This document shows, piece by piece, positions 24,301 to 36,998 of a stretch of 64,000 bases of DNA; within the stretch, counting starts at the first letter, position 1, and every line of letters begins with the position of its first letter. The notes under the pieces are model-generated. The model did no database searches and had not been told where the DNA came from. It worked only from the letters and a program-made list of their open reading frames with translations. Origin of the DNA: Pyrrhoderma lamaoense (Eukaryota; Basidiomycota; Agaricomycetes; Hymenochaetales; Hymenochaetaceae); contig NBAZ01000002.1 in NCBI GenBank assembly GCA_002794735.1, positions 1 through 64,000 on the forward strand, read 5' to 3'. Made by a program: the position numbers and the translations under genes.

Positions 24301-25375
24301 CTAGTGCGGAAGACGTAGTCGCTCTCTGGAACGATCCTGTGGTCCGTTCCGTTTTGCGAGAGCGTGAAGTGGAGGTTGAATGGGGTTGCGGATTGTAAGT
24401 AAATATAATATTAAACTATAGCTTAGTATATGATGTTGATTTTGTATAAGCTTCTTGGACGATGCCTCTCGGGTTGCGAGTGCTAATTATATGCCATCAG
24501 ACAGTAAGTCAATTGAACTTGAATCGCTATTTTCTCTTATCCTTTCTAAAAAAATTATTAGATGATATTTTGAAGGCTCGTATTCAAACACAGGGCGTTG
24601 AAGAGCATCGTATCGTCATGGAAACGGCTGTAGCAGGCTCGTTTCGAGGTGATCCACGAAAGGATTGGTTGATCTATGATGTCAGCGGGAGTCGTGGAAC
24701 AGTTTGTTTTTTCTTTCTCGAAATATCCAACTCACGACTAATACATATACCGCTAGCGACACAAATGGATACCATACTTCGAAAATGGTGAGTACTCGTT
24801 CTTCTAGGTCAAGACACTACTGAATCATGCTATCGTAGTTGATGCAATCATTTTTCTCGCACCTCTTCTCTACACTCAGACGCTTGCCGAAGATCCAACC
24901 ATTCCACGAGTTGTTGATTCTTTACAGCTTTTCTCTGAAGTTGTCTCACATCCATTACTCTCACGAGCCTCGATTGTGCTATTCTTGAATAAGCTCGATC
25001 TTACTGCTCGCGCTATCAAACAGGGAAAACGAGTCTCCGATTACTTAAGAGGTTATCCGAAGGATGAAAGTGAAAATAATATTTCAAGTCTTGTTAAAGG
25101 TAGATCAAAGTTCATCATGTTCGATACCTCATGACTAACGTCATCTCTTTCAGCTTTTCGAACAAAGTACAAATCTATCTACAAGACCCTTTCGCCCCCT
25201 CACAGGATGTTCTTTTGCCATGAAACAAGCGTAATCGATTCAAAGGCAACCTCAAAAATTCTTCATTCCGGTATGTCTCAATTGTTTTACCTCTCATACC
25301 ATCGTCTTTACACACTTTCTACTAGTCCGTGAGGGTATAGTCTACAACAATTTACACGATGCTAACGTTCTGTGA
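21310..25375 (+). CDS. atypical heterotrimeric G-protein alpha subunit with very large inserts
   Basis: GTP-binding signalling subunit of about 1,200 residues (canonical about 350). Start ATG 21310. G1/P-loop is VLLLGQAESGKSTTLK (about 21685-21730). After an intron come FHAEREAWKAVIQLNLISSIR and a Ser/Thr/Asn-rich insert (about 21900-22740). LLRLRALIHVEKQLAEAL is followed by a second charged insert (about 22860-24280), then DVVALWNDPVVRSVL. Switch I is LKARIQTQGVEEHRI, keeping Arg and Thr. The G3 region reads DVSGS (24678-24692) instead of DVGGQ. Then come HKWIPYFENVDAIIFLAPL, G4 FLNKLDL, G5-like FFCHETSV, and the C-terminus NNLHDANVL. Three frame breaks occur in the second insert (GGG 23061-23063, AAA 23529-23531, CCCCC 23697-23701). 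Each is healed by one added base. The core GTPase exons are intact. Long-insert G-alphas are known in agaricomycetes; activity with the altered switch II is uncertain. Confidence 0.9.
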
Positions 25376-25896
25376 TACGATTATATCTTAATTCTTATTT
25401 ATGAAGTATTATGTCCCTTATGATACAAGCTCAAGTCTCCAATATCGTACTAATTTTGTTTCATTCTCTACTATAATTGTAATTATGGACTACCTTGGTT
25501 GTATTTCTTCTACTACATCGCATTATTTTTTGTAAAAGTATCCAGAGAGATAATACACGCTTTTTCTAATCAATGACATAGGCACTTGAATTGAGTTAAT
25601 GATATAGGGTCTTAAGATAGACTGTGGTCCTAAGTTGCATCACTGGTGGGGTTCATCAGTCCTCTCAGTTTTTTTGGTGAGTTGATTCTTACAAAGAGCT
25701 CTTGACTGATACAGTTCGATTTTTCCCAAGACAGTCACGGTGATCGCCGTTTACAATGATTATGTCATAAGTAAAGTTTGATGATGACAGGATCTTTACA
25801 TGTAATCATGATGTTCATGTCCATCGTGATATATAACTCGACGTGAAAAGGTTAGGGATTGTATCATCCAACTTTATCTTTTTGTATGTCCTGAGA
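25376..25896. other. intergenic, no gene seen
   Basis: About 0.5 kb of AT-rich DNA between G-alpha and the GH92 gene. No open frame of note. Confidence 0.45.
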
Positions 25897-28800
25897 ATGC
25901 TATTTCTTAGGAGAATGCAGCTACTTCATTGGCAGCCATATACATACCTCGCCTCTGCATGGGCCTATTTTGGTAATTCAGGTTTATCCTCGCGCGCATT
26001 TGATGTGGCGAGTCTCGTAAATCCGTTAGTAGCTTCTATTATGCCATGGCATAACTTGTAAGATGATATTTCCCAAAGACTAATAGGAAATGGGGGTATC
26101 ACGCCAGACGGTAAACTCTTTTCATATTGCTTAGCACTATAACTGAGCACCGTAAGTTAGGTTCTGGTGGTATGATCCCCTCTGTTGCACCACCTTTTGG
26201 GATGACACGTTGGGTAGCGCAAACACGAGAGAACTATGTCTCTGTTACCTCATACAACCATACTGATAACATTATACATGGCTTTCAAGCAACCCATCAA
26301 CCTGCGATCTGGTATTGAATTTGTAATACAAACGCACCGTCTACTTACCAATTCTCACAGGATGGGAGAAAGTGGCACAGTTATTGTCTCCCCGGGATTG
26401 GCGAGATTAAACCAGTGTTTAGTGACCGAGGTTTAAAATTCTCAAAGGAGAATGAAAGTATATCAGTAGATTCTTATAGTGTTCTTCTGGAAGATGGGAT
26501 GGGTGGTATCATTAAGTCAGAGATGACTGCGAGTAAGCGTTCGGTGCAATACCCTCTTCTTCTTACTTAATCTTCACCGGATAGCATCTCGTGTTGGACA
26601 ACTGAGATTTACCTTTGATCCATCAAGATCTCCATACATATATGTTGAGGCAACCAGGGCTTCCGTACGAGGCATATCCCAGGAAACTACACGTATCCCT
26701 TAGGAGGAGTACACATTAACCCTTCTACTAGAGAAATATCTGGTTTTAACCCTGAACGTCAAGACTCTATTATTGCTCCAATTTCTACTCCTGCGAAATC
26801 ATTCTCTGGCTATTTTGTAGCCCGCTTCGACCAGGAATTTGATTCATATGGAACTGTTCAAAATCAAACACTCTTCCCAGGTAATACGGATGGAGAGGGA
26901 GCTCTGCTAGGTGCTTTCATCAAGTTTTCTCCTTCTGTTAGTACAGTCTCGATGCGTGTTGGTGTATCCTTCATCTCTATCGATCAAGCGAGGCGGAACC
27001 TTGATCAAGAGATTCCAGATGGTCAGAGCATTGAGAGTACAGCAAGTGCTACACGTGAGGCATGGAATGAGAAACTAGGCATGATTGAAATAGAGGGTAA
27101 AGGTCTCACCAAGGAAAACTTGACTACGTTTTATACTGCATTTTATCATACACTCCAGGTACAATGTTGTTTTGAAATATATTATATCTATTTCTGATCT
27201 CTAGTCTTAGTACCCTTATGAACAGGACGAAGGAGGAAGGTACTACTCAGGATATGATGATACAGTGCATGAAGGTGTTTCTTACACTGGTTACTCTATA
27301 TGGGTATATCCTTTTTCAATTCCACATCTTCTATTTCTCTAATTACATCTCTTTTCATCTTAGGATACATTTCGAGCAGAATGGGCTTGGGAAATCTTGT
27401 TTGTCCAGAACGTATTCCAGGTATGGTGACTAGTATGCTTCAAGATTACAAAGAAGTGAGTTCAAGCAAATAATTTTACTCCTCACTATTAATATCTGTT
27501 GATATTCGAAAAGGGTGGATGGCTACCTATGTGGAAGAATATCATCGGCGAGTAAAAAATACGTTATTATTTATGCTAGGTGCTTACCTTGATGTGATTA
27601 GAGACAAACATCATGGTTGGGACCCACGCGGATGTCTTAGTGGCTGAAGCAGTATTAAAAGGATTTGGAGATCAATTTGATACTAATCTTGCTTATGAAG
27701 CGGTACGCAAAGATGCAACTGTCCCTCCAGATGGTGATAGCTACATTGTGTACGTCCAAGTAAAAAAATCTCTTTTTTGAATTCCTCTTACTGTTGATTT
27801 AGGTATGCAGATCGTGAAGAGGTAGTTTACAGTAGCTCAGACTTGAATTCTCAAACTCATTTTTCTTCAAGGGTGTCAATTACGAAGTAAGAGCCGGTTT
27901 AAGCTCAGTATACGAAGAAAAAGGATGGGTTGCAGATGACATTCACTCTGAATCTGCTTCCCGAACACTTGACTACGCTTGTATACACTATCTTCTCCAT
28001 AGTGCAACACTTTTATTGATATTGAAATCTTAGATGATGATCACGCGGTTTCCAAACTTGCACAATATCTCAATTTTACCTCTGATGCTGAATTCTTTGG
28101 CGCTCGATCTATATCTTCATACAAATCAATCTTTAACGCAGAAACAGGTTTCATGGAAGCTCGTAATGCATCTGGTGCATGGGCAGGACAAAGCCAAGGA
28201 TGGACAGAGGGGAACATGTGGGTCTATACATTTGATGTACCCCAGGATGTTGAGGGTCTAGCGCAGCTTATTGGAGGAAATGAATCATTCGTAACCTTTT
28301 TAGACGAGCACTTTGATGGGGGACATAATGATCACACAAATGAGGTTGGTGAAACTGTGAACCATAAGTAATAAAATTACTACTAAGGGACGTTCTTCCA
28401 GCCTTCCCATCACGTCCCATATCTATATTCCCTTGTCGGTGCAGCATCAAAGACACAGGAACGGGTTCGTGAGATCGCTAAGAGTAATTATAATGAAACT
28501 GTTGATGGATTATCAGGGGTACGCTATTACTCGACCTACAGCTCAGGATCTAACAGTCGTTTACACGAACCATAGAATGAAGACTGTGGGCAGATGAGTG
28601 CATGGTATCTATTTAGTGCACTTGGATTTTACCCGGTTGACCCGGTTTCAGGCGAATACGTTGTTGGCGCGTAAGCACAACATCTCCCTTATACTCTGAT
28701 TTTTCTCGTCCAAAGCTTATGCTTAAAATACTTCTAGACCTTTTTTCGATAAAGCCACTCTAAAATTACCAGGCTCAAGCCAGCCACTCGTTATTACCGC

Positions 28801-28993
28801 TCCTGGAGCATCTACGAAACAATATGTCAAAAGTCTAACAGTAAATGGGATCCTGGTTGATGGGGCTCGCCCGGTTATCACCCATGAACAGTTAATGAAC
28901 GGTGGAAACATTGAGTTTGAGATGAGCGACGTTCCTGAGAAATGGGCCTCTGGAACTCTATATGAAGACAATCAAAAAAGAGAAGAGCTGTAG
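25897..28993 (+). CDS. GH92-family alpha-mannosidase
   Basis: Exo-acting alpha-mannosidase (glycoside hydrolase family 92, Ca2+-dependent inverting family), probably acting on fungal or plant N-/O-glycans. The N-terminus at ATG 25897 or 25915 is hydrophobic and could be a signal. Recognised blocks: DVASLVNPL, IGNGGITPDG, SGGMIPSVAPPFGMTRWV, HGFQATHQPAIW, MGESGTVIVSPG, YPLGGVHINPSTREISGFNPE, DDTVHEGVSYTGYSIWDTFRAEWAW, IMVGTHADVLVAEA, GWVADDIHSESASRTLDYAYDD, NAETGFMEARN, GWTEGNMWVYTFDV, FDGGHNDHTNEPSHHVPYLY, NEDCGQMSAWYLFSALGFYPVDP and GAPFFDKATL. About ten introns. The frame breaks at GG 26400-26401, CCC 26678-26680 and CC 27404-27405; one added base restores the family sequence each time. First exon structure around 26040-26120 is not fully resolved. 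Stop 28991-28993. Confidence 0.9.
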
Positions 28994-29606
28994 TATCAAA
29001 ATGGTGCGTTTTTTTACTAGCCAAGATTGAAGTTCCTGTTATATATGCATGCCTCTTTCCCTTTTTATGCTCATTCCTCGGATATTCAGGAATTAACAAG
29101 AAGAATGACTGGTTTCTTGATGTAAAAAGATACTGGTACCTCCGAGGCGAAATAACGAGTGAAAAATACTATTTACTTAGATGATAAATGATCCTGTGTT
29201 TAGCCCAGAATGACTCTTAACATCATAGAAAGATTAAATGAATGTTTTCATATCCAAGTGCATGGGTAATATGTCACTTGACTAGGTTAAGATCATAAGG
29301 TCATCATAGGAAGACTTGTTAGTAGACTAGGGTATTGTTATCTCATGGGAATACAGCAACGGTACAATGATTATCTTTTCATCTATCCAATCATGAAAAA
29401 TAAATCAAGCGTAGAACAGACTGAGAGTGTCAGATGATAATATATATATTGAACATATACTTCTTTATTTTCCATCTTCACCAATTAAACTACATTGTTA
29501 TATCAAGCAGATGATCATTTGACGAGTAGTGATGAATAGAGTTCTGAAATATTGTTATAAATGTACCCGGACCCGCACCAAAGTTACCAGTGAAATCGAG
29601 CACAGA
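28994..29606. other. intergenic; promoter of aldolase copy 1
   Basis: AT-rich spacer. The aldolase frame is open upstream to 29532, but I start the gene at 29607, where the sequence begins to resemble the paralog. A TATATATAT stretch occurs near 29440. No other gene seen. Confidence 0.45.
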
Positions 29607-30706
29607 ATGTCCCCCGCTATAGTTCCATCTCATCCTGCGTTGATGGTCCCACCTAGCAAGGGACATAACGCCTTGAGCAGAAACTCTCAGAGCGCCTTTC
29701 CAAGGCCTCCTGTTTTCAGCGATCCTCTAGTAGAGAGAGAGTATCTAAAGTTTCGTCTGTCTCAAGCCTTCCGTATCTTTGGAAAGCTTGGATATGATGA
29801 AGGAGTTGCAGGACACATCACAGTCAGAGTGGGTTATCCATACGCCAGTATTCAGGGGGAAGAACAGTGTTTTTGATTTTTTTTTCATGCACACATGTCT
29901 AGGACCCTATCAAAACAGACTGTTTCTGGGTTAATCCATTTGGACTCCATTTCTCGCTTATCCAACCAGAAGATCTGTTACTCGTGGACCATACAGGCGC
30001 GATTTTAGATGAATCCGGGCCGACTCGCCTTCTTAATACAGCCGCATTCATGATTCATTCAGCGATACATGCCGCTCGCCCCGATGTTTTGTGTGCTGCG
30101 CACTCACATTCTTTATATGGACGTGCTTTCTCTTCACTCGGGAAAGAACTTGATATGATTACACAAGATGCTTGTGCATTCTACAAGGATCATGCAGTCT
30201 TTCGTCAATTCAATGGGGTCGTCCTCGCAGAAGAAGAAGGAAAGAAGATTGCTGAATGTCTGGGATCTAAGAAGGTAAGATATGCATTGGTCGGGGTATG
30301 TGTGGCGCTAATGGACAATTCACAAATATCAAACCACGTATATTTCTTGCAAATAGGCTATAATATTACAGGTTAGTCTAAATTTCACTTGATTAATTAC
30401 AGAAAAGAAAAGGGAAAGAAATGCGCTTAATGACTAAATTGCGGACTTTACGGGCCACAAAAGAATCATGGTTTGCTTGTCGCGACAGCATCCATTGAGG
30501 CAACTGTGCGATACTTCACGTTGCTGGAAAAGAGTTGTCACGCGCAACTACTCGCAGATGCGGCCGGGAGTCCGATAAAAATTGGAGACGCTGAAGCAGA
30601 GGATACTTATAAAACGGTTGGCACCATTCACGGTGGCTGGTTCAGCGGAACTCCAATGTTCCAACAACTCGAGAAGGAGGAAGGTGTAAAATTCAAATTT
30701 GTCTAG
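29607..30706 (+). CDS. class II aldolase/adducin-domain protein, copy 1
   Basis: Cytosolic metal-dependent aldolase-fold protein of the adducin/class II aldolase head-domain family (the group that includes fission-yeast mug14). Substrate unknown. After a variable N-terminus: EREYLKFRLSQAFRIFGKLGYDEGVAGHITVR, then DPIKTDCFWVNPFG, ARPDVLCAAHSHSLYGRAFSS with the zinc-binding HxH, and DACAFYKDHAVFRQFNGVVL. The third zinc histidine is in QNHGLLVA, formed by splicing a 15-nt micro-exon (30357-30371, encoding AIILQ) to the exon starting at about 30468 (NHGLLVATASIEATVRYF). The C-terminus is EAEDTYKTVGTIHGGWFSG..FQQLEKEEGVKFKFV. The reading frame is intact throughout. The internal ATG 29607 is preferred over 29532 because the upstream residues lack similarity to copy 2. 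It is the inverted paralog of 36999-38303. Confidence 0.9.
30357..30371 (+). other. 15-nt micro-exon of aldolase copy 1
   Basis: GCTATAATATTACAG is preceded by AAATAG and followed by GTTAGT, and encodes AIILQ. It supplies the residues before the zinc-binding NHG motif. The same micro-exon exists in copy 2 at 37539-37553. Confidence 0.8.
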
Positions 30707-30857
30707 TAAAAAAAAAGAAAAGAAAAAGAAGGGGGATTGCTTACTAAACTGTGGCGTATATACCCAAAAAAGCGAATATTTGAGCTCCGCTTGAAAAGAT
30801 TAGAAATATGATTTTTGATGTGAATTGTGATTGTGGAAGATGATGAATGCGACTTAG

Positions 30858-33800
30858 ATGCTCCCGACTCCTCCTTTCAATGCTCTATCATCCCAGTTCT
30901 CTCAACAAATCGTCCCCGCAAAGCGAAAGCGCTCAGCCAACAACGCTCAGTCATCAGCCCTGACAAATAATTTCAGTCAACCCGTACTTGCCAATGCCAA
31001 CGTTATTAACAACAACAACGGCAATAGCAACAACAACAACATCTATCGTGGCCAGCAGAATTACGAACTTCATCACAGACCGGGACTGTCCCCTTCTTTG
31101 ACATTCACTCCTCCTCCGCCTGCTTCTCCTTATTCTCTTGTTGATGCCGGTGGGACAACTACGGCTTCCGTCTCAGAAGATATAAAGTGTATTTGCGGGT
31201 TCAGTGATGACGACGGTTTCACAATCGCTTGTGATGATTGTGGGAGATGGTCTCATATAAGCTGCTTTGGGTTTAGTAGTAATAACGTACCAGACGAATG
31301 GAGATGTGTAGATTGTTTTCCTCGGTTGGTTGATGCCCAGGCAGCGAGGGATTTGCAAGTCAGGAGACGAAATATGATGGCAGCATCTTTTTCTGTTCGA
31401 GGAGATTCTACCCCCCTAACTGTTCCAGCGACTGCAAACAAGAAAAGAAAGGAACGTCGTGTGAGCGCTGTACCGATGAGTCAAAGTGCGAGCGGTAGTG
31501 GCCACGGTCATAGTCAGGGACATGGGCAAGGGCAGGGACATCCAGACACACATACTTCCGTTCATGATAATGAACATATCGATATTGAAGACGAGTGGAG
31601 ATCGTCATATGTGCCCATCACAGAGGACGAAATCCCGGGCGATGCAACTCGCGAAAAATTACGATTGGTTGCTCGAAATTGGCGGGGTGTTACTGCCTTG
31701 GCAGATGACTTTGATGTAGATTCTGGGTCGAGGGCTGGTTCATCTGGCCCGATAACGAAGGTAGTCCCTGTACCAGGTCAGAAAAATGATGTCCTTCCGA
31801 CAAGTTTTGCTCTTCAGACGACTACGCCGATTCCCGGGAGTCCCTTATTGCCCCGTTCCCCTCAACTATAATCCCCAGTGCTTCTTACCTGACGGACCCA
31901 TTGAATGGTTATGCCCAGCTGGGTTTGTGTTTCACTTACTTAAACTATAAAAAAGATTACCATTACTAACTTCCACAGTAGGAATGCCAAAGCCCTATGT
32001 ACACCTTGTGCCCCTCCGATATCAGTGGCTCTTGATGCCCGCATGACTGGTAACGAGGCCCGATTTGTGCGTTCTGGTTGTAGACCTAATGCAGTTTTAC
32101 GACCTGTCCTATGTCCTTCAAGACACTCTAGAAAGTCTCAATCAAATGGAGAGCACCAGGAAAGTGATGATCCTGGTGTCCTTAAATTTGCCATATTTGC
32201 CCTTCGAGACTTAAAAGCGTGTGAAGAAGTTGTCTTAGGTTGGGAGTGGGACGATGGCGCTGTGGTACATCAGCTTCCAGCGTTGATTGAAGAGGGTTCC
32301 CATGCAGGGCCTAGTAAACTGACGTGCGTTCTTTTCCTTGCTTTTCTTTGTCTTGCTGTACGAGTCCGTAAAATTCCTATTTATACTCAAGACTCGTCAC
32401 TGAAACAAACCCTTTTTTATCTCAGGCCTCATCATGTTCAAAGGCTTCGTCTCCAAATGCAAACAATTGTGGAATCCCTGAGGTCAAACTTTGTTACTTG
32501 TGCCTGTGGGAACTCCGCTCGTGACTGCGCGATCCGCCTTATGGAAGAATTTGCAAATGATGAACAAGCCTTATTTGGTGACCGTGGAGCCTTCCGTAAC
32601 AAATTATATCCTAACGGCAACGGTGTTGACCGCAGTCAACCAACCTTTGATTCAAGGTCGGCAACTGGGACACCATTACCTGATCGCTCACCTATTAACA
32701 AACATCCGAACTCTCTTTCATCTCTCCATGAACTGACCCGCAACATGAGGGCGAAGGAAAAAGCTCATGCCGTTAGTCGCGGACGAGACTTGGGTCCACT
32801 TGTTGGTTCTCAGAGGGGATTTTCTACACGAGTAACGGGGGTGCACATGAGGGTGGTCTTCGCGGAGTTGAGATGACTGATGGGGATATATGGGATCGCT
32901 ATGGGGTGTTGGAGAGAGAAGAACAAAGGTCATCGCTGGCTTTACCTTCCAAATTGAATCGTAAAGGGAAGGGAAAGGCGACGACTCCAGGAGAGTCGGT
33001 AACTATCAATGGAGCCAGCTTACACCGGTCTGAAGGCAGTTCATCTGTTGGAATGGTAGAGAATACAAATGTCACGATTCGAGAAGACAAAATGCCTCCG
33101 AAAATGCGTAAACGATGGATGCACGCGAAACACGTTACATTGAAGCCGGATACCTCCACCTCAGAACGGAATGGAGTTGTCAACGGGAACATTGTACCTA
33201 GCCCAGACCCTACGATTGATGAAAGTAGTGCTACTGAAGGGAGCAGGCAACAAGGGAGCAGGCAACTGGAGCCTGCCCTAGTCTTTATGCCTAATGGTAA
33301 CATGACTGAAAGAAGTGATCTTTCTGGCCAGGATCTACATTCAAACATATCTACTCCTCAGCCTAATGTGTTCCTTATAGACACTCAATCCATGCCACCC
33401 CCTTCACTTGCACCCGAACGTAGATCGACACCTGGTGCTATAACTGCAGCTTGTACTAATTCCAATCAACCACCTCCTTCAACTGAAGCCCCTAGACGCC
33501 CGTCATCATTGTTTAGCTTGCTAAATGAGCACCCTGTATCACCTCTAATGGCCTCCAAAAGGCTCGAAGCATTCCCTTCTGTGAAGAGTCATGTTCCCGT
33601 GAGCGATACACCCGTGCAAGTACCAAATAACGATCATGTGTTGACACAGACTGTACCATCGCCTTCACCACCACCAACACTACCACCACCTTCAATATCC
33701 GAAACATCCCATCCACCACAAGCTTCTGACTACTCTCGAACCCCGACACCCTTCTCTGAACCTACACCCGATAATGGAGAAGTCAGAATTGATGAGATAG

Positions 33801-36262
33801 AAATACCATCTGAAGATGAACAAGTGGTTTCTGTCGTGCAAGAGTCTAGGGTATCATCACGTGACACTATATGGACTGAAAAGGAAAACATACAGATAGA
33901 CTCTACTCTATCGAGAAAATGTTCACCTTCGCCTATACTCGATGTTAACTCTATGAATTCTCCTCTTGCAGATACCAGTATGCGAGACGAAACCCCTTTG
34001 GAAGTTCCAGTTGTTGCTCAGGAACCACTAGAAAGTCCCGTTATGCTTTTCCACGAAGAACTGATGGAGGAAGATGCTAGACGTCAGGCTGCATCTATTG
34101 AGTCTCCTGTCGAGAGTAAAGAGGCGACCGTAGAAGTGACTGTATCTCCTACCCCGCTCTCACAGAGAGTCCCTTACATGCTCGAGATGAAGTTATTTCA
34201 CCGATTGTTCTCCTCTGAATATCACTACTGAAATGAAAGCCATAGACGAAGCTATGGACGTCAGTGTCGACAATATCGATATCGATAACGACGTGGACAT
34301 GGCTGCAGCAGACGTTGTGGTCGATGTAAACAAGGATAGCTATGACTCTGAGAAGGACGGCGAAGGAAATGAAAGATCTTCGAGTGTTGTAATTGCCATG
34401 GATGCAGAACCCGAATTTAGGATGTCGGTTGATAGAATTGATGGTAAGGTGGGGATGTATCCGAAACTCAAAACGATCAGGATGAGCCAAATCAAGTTGA
34501 AGTTGATATACGTGTTCAAACCCATCACCTTCGCCCCTAAAACGGGATCCTTCACCTAGCGATATCAAATTCTCGATTCCCGAAGAAGAGCCCGACGAAC
34601 CAGAGTTTGTTACTATAAATGAGAGTGAGGATACTCTTTTGGTGACAGCGCCCGAGAAAACTAGCTCCCTTAATGGCGAACCTGAAAAAACTGGAGAATT
34701 AGTTGTCAATATTTCTGACGGAGATAGGGATGAGAAGTCTAATGCAGCATTAATTGTACAGCGTGACGTCTCTCCTGCCTTCTCTATCGCGTCATCAATC
34801 GAAAGACAGACAACTCCTGGTGTTCCTTCCTCATCTGGTGATGTAGCCGCAAACAGCCTACTCACAAAAGTGAATACGTTAAATCTAGGCTTTGATCAAA
34901 AAGAACGCGATAATTCTGATGCGTCTCCTACTACATTGACGCCAGCCCCTCAGGAGCCTCAAAAGATCCGTCGAACCATGGCTGCGTACAAAGAAAGAAA
35001 GAAGCGTCAACGAGAAGAAGAGGCGGCCAAAGCCGCTGTAACTAGCCCTATCACCCCAGCGGCACAGTTCTCTCCAATATTCTCAGCTTTAGATACCGAA
35101 GCGTCGAAGGTAGATAAACCTCCAGATGAAATTCAGACTAACTTGTCGACCGAACCATCATCTCCAAAGCCGAATATGCAGGATGGCAATGAGGTCAAGG
35201 ATAACCTACCCGTGTTGCCTTCTCAAGATAATCTCGTGTCACGCGAGACTGGGGGTAAGGATCCAGGCCTCCAAATAGAAACCGTTCCGACGCCGGTAGC
35301 TGTTAGCTCCCCTCGCGTAGTCCCGCACCTTCTCAGCGGCCCGACTTAATGGAAGAACGTGTTGACTTTTCGCCCACTCCGGAACCAGAATTCAAGCCCC
35401 AGGATGTGCTTATGGTGCAAGCCAATCATGATAACGCCCCTCTTCTTGCGGACAACTTGAAGCAGCCTCCTACTCTTACCCCAACTACTCGACCGTCTAA
35501 AGAAGAGGGAGAAATTGGCAGCAGCCCGATACTTGCGAAAACTAAGCCTCTTAATAACTCAACTTCAAATCAGCTGATTCAGCCACAGGTAACGTATCGC
35601 GAAAGAGCTCAAACTATATCCACATCAAGGCCACAATCAACGGTGTCTTCGTCTAATCATTCGCCAAATATTGATCAGTCGAGATATAGAGCAAACTCTC
35701 GTGGCCATACACCACCACGCCAGCCTCGTGCGCTTCGTGAACCCCCGCCTCAGTCACATAGATTCCAATCCCCGACGGCTCCAGGCTCTTCTAGTTATTT
35801 AATCTCGGAGGAGAAGAAACTTGTTGGACGAATTCAAAGGGATCGCCCTCCTCCCGCACAGCCAGCGCCTCCGCTTTCTATGCGAATATCTTCGGCACCC
35901 GTACCAGTAAAGGAGTTGCCCTCCAATAAGCCTCTAAGTGCGGGTGCCAATCCTTCCATGTCATTGCTATCTAGGATGCCTTTACCTCCAAAGCATGATC
36001 ATATAGCTGGGCAGCCAGGAAATGACCCTCGATCGGGTGTTCTGAGTTCTGGACGCTCCAACCCTCCTGTTGCTCCCCGGAATATGATGATTGCCCAGTC
36101 AAGAGGTCAACAGCCCCCTCGTGGCCCTCACGCTCTCAATCAGCGTGATATGCCCGAGAACGTGGGAGAGATTATATCAGGGACAGGGATCGTGAACATT
36201 ATTCTCCTCCACGGGGACGACAATCTGCTCGTGGACGTAGTTGGAGTCGGGCTGGTAGATGA
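30858..36262 (+). CDS. Set3-like PHD finger plus SET-domain chromatin protein
   Basis: Chromatin regulator resembling the PHD-SET scaffold of the Set3 histone-deacetylase complex, where the PHD reads methylated H3K4 and yeast Set3 shows no methyltransferase activity (family knowledge). After an Asn-rich N-terminus the PHD finger reads C-x-C...CDDC...WSHISCFGF...WRCVDC (about 31186-31320). A His/Gly/Gln tract follows (about 31490-31560). The SET region runs from DPLNGYAQLGMPKPYVHLVPP to ALDARMTGNEARFVRSGCRPNAVLRPVLCP, LGWEWDD and TPHHVQRLRLQMQ. The rest is a long disordered Pro/Ser tail ending RGRSWSRAGR (stop 36260-36262). Nine frame breaks: CCCC 31851-31854 (or 31858-31861), CCCC 32011-32014, GGGGG 32837-32841, CCCC 34152-34155, CC 34212-34213, GGGG 34451-34454, CCC 34521-34523, CCC 35340-35342 and GGG 36164-36166. 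Each is cured by one extra base, so I read it as one gene rather than fragments. Confidence 0.87.
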
Positions 36263-36998
36263 TACATAATTTCGTTCACTATGTTTTATTAAATAATCCA
36301 TGTTGGTGCTTTGTATCAGCTATTTTGGTCTTTCCTTTTACTGCCTTTTCTTTTCTTTCCTCTTTGCTATTCTTGGATTAGTTAACTATCATCTGGGCCT
36401 CATTGTTCATCCGTTTTTTATTATGAATTATCGTGCTATTGCCTTTACTTCTGTCAGTTGTTTTGTCGTGCAACATACCCTCTCTCTCTTGCCTTCTCAT
36501 GTTTTTGAGTGATGTTTAATCCATGCTGACTGTTGATACTATGCGATCTTATAAATTCGCAATCGTCCTGTGTATTTCATTATTTCCCCTCTTTGTCTTT
36601 ATAAGTGTGCATCTCGTCAAAATAGTTTTCTTTTTCTTTTATCTTGTAATGGAGAATATATACTTGTATGTATGGTATATACATTTTTTGGCTTTCGGCT
36701 TCCTAGTGTCAGGAGACATAAAATATTCGGATTTGGGTGTTTCGCTCTTTTCTTCATCTCGCCCAGATCACTGGCTGTATTTGGTCTGATAATAATATAC
36801 TTTCACCACTCTTATCTTTATTCGACGCACTAATACTTGACCTACGCGCAAAAATAGAACTGTTTTTTCCAGACTAGTCGCACAACAGCTGATGTAAATT
36901 TATGCATAGTGTTCATCGTTGATAATATCTCCTTCCTTTGCTTACACATGTGTCCAATATAATACAGTTTTTACCTTTGCAAAATAATCTAAGAAAGA
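36263..36998. other. T-rich convergent 3' spacer
   Basis: Lies between the convergent Set3-like gene and aldolase copy 2. Pyrimidine-rich plus-strand DNA gives hydrophobic-looking frames (36300-36512, 36523-36833) that I take as compositional artefacts of 3' UTR sequence. Confidence 0.5.

Noticed and set aside
32899..34865. Long minus-strand frames (149 and 238 codons) under the Set3-like gene
   Set aside because: Antisense shadows of the disordered tail; no family features.
21310..36262. Programmed ribosomal frameshifting as the cause of the -1 breaks
   Set aside because: Too many sites, no common slippery heptamer or downstream structure, and unrelated genes affected. Single-base under-calling explains them all.
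36300..36833. Hydrophobic open frames after the Set3-like stop
   Set aside because: They sit in T-rich DNA where any frame reads Phe/Leu/Ile. No start context, splice pattern or family match, and most likely 3' UTR.
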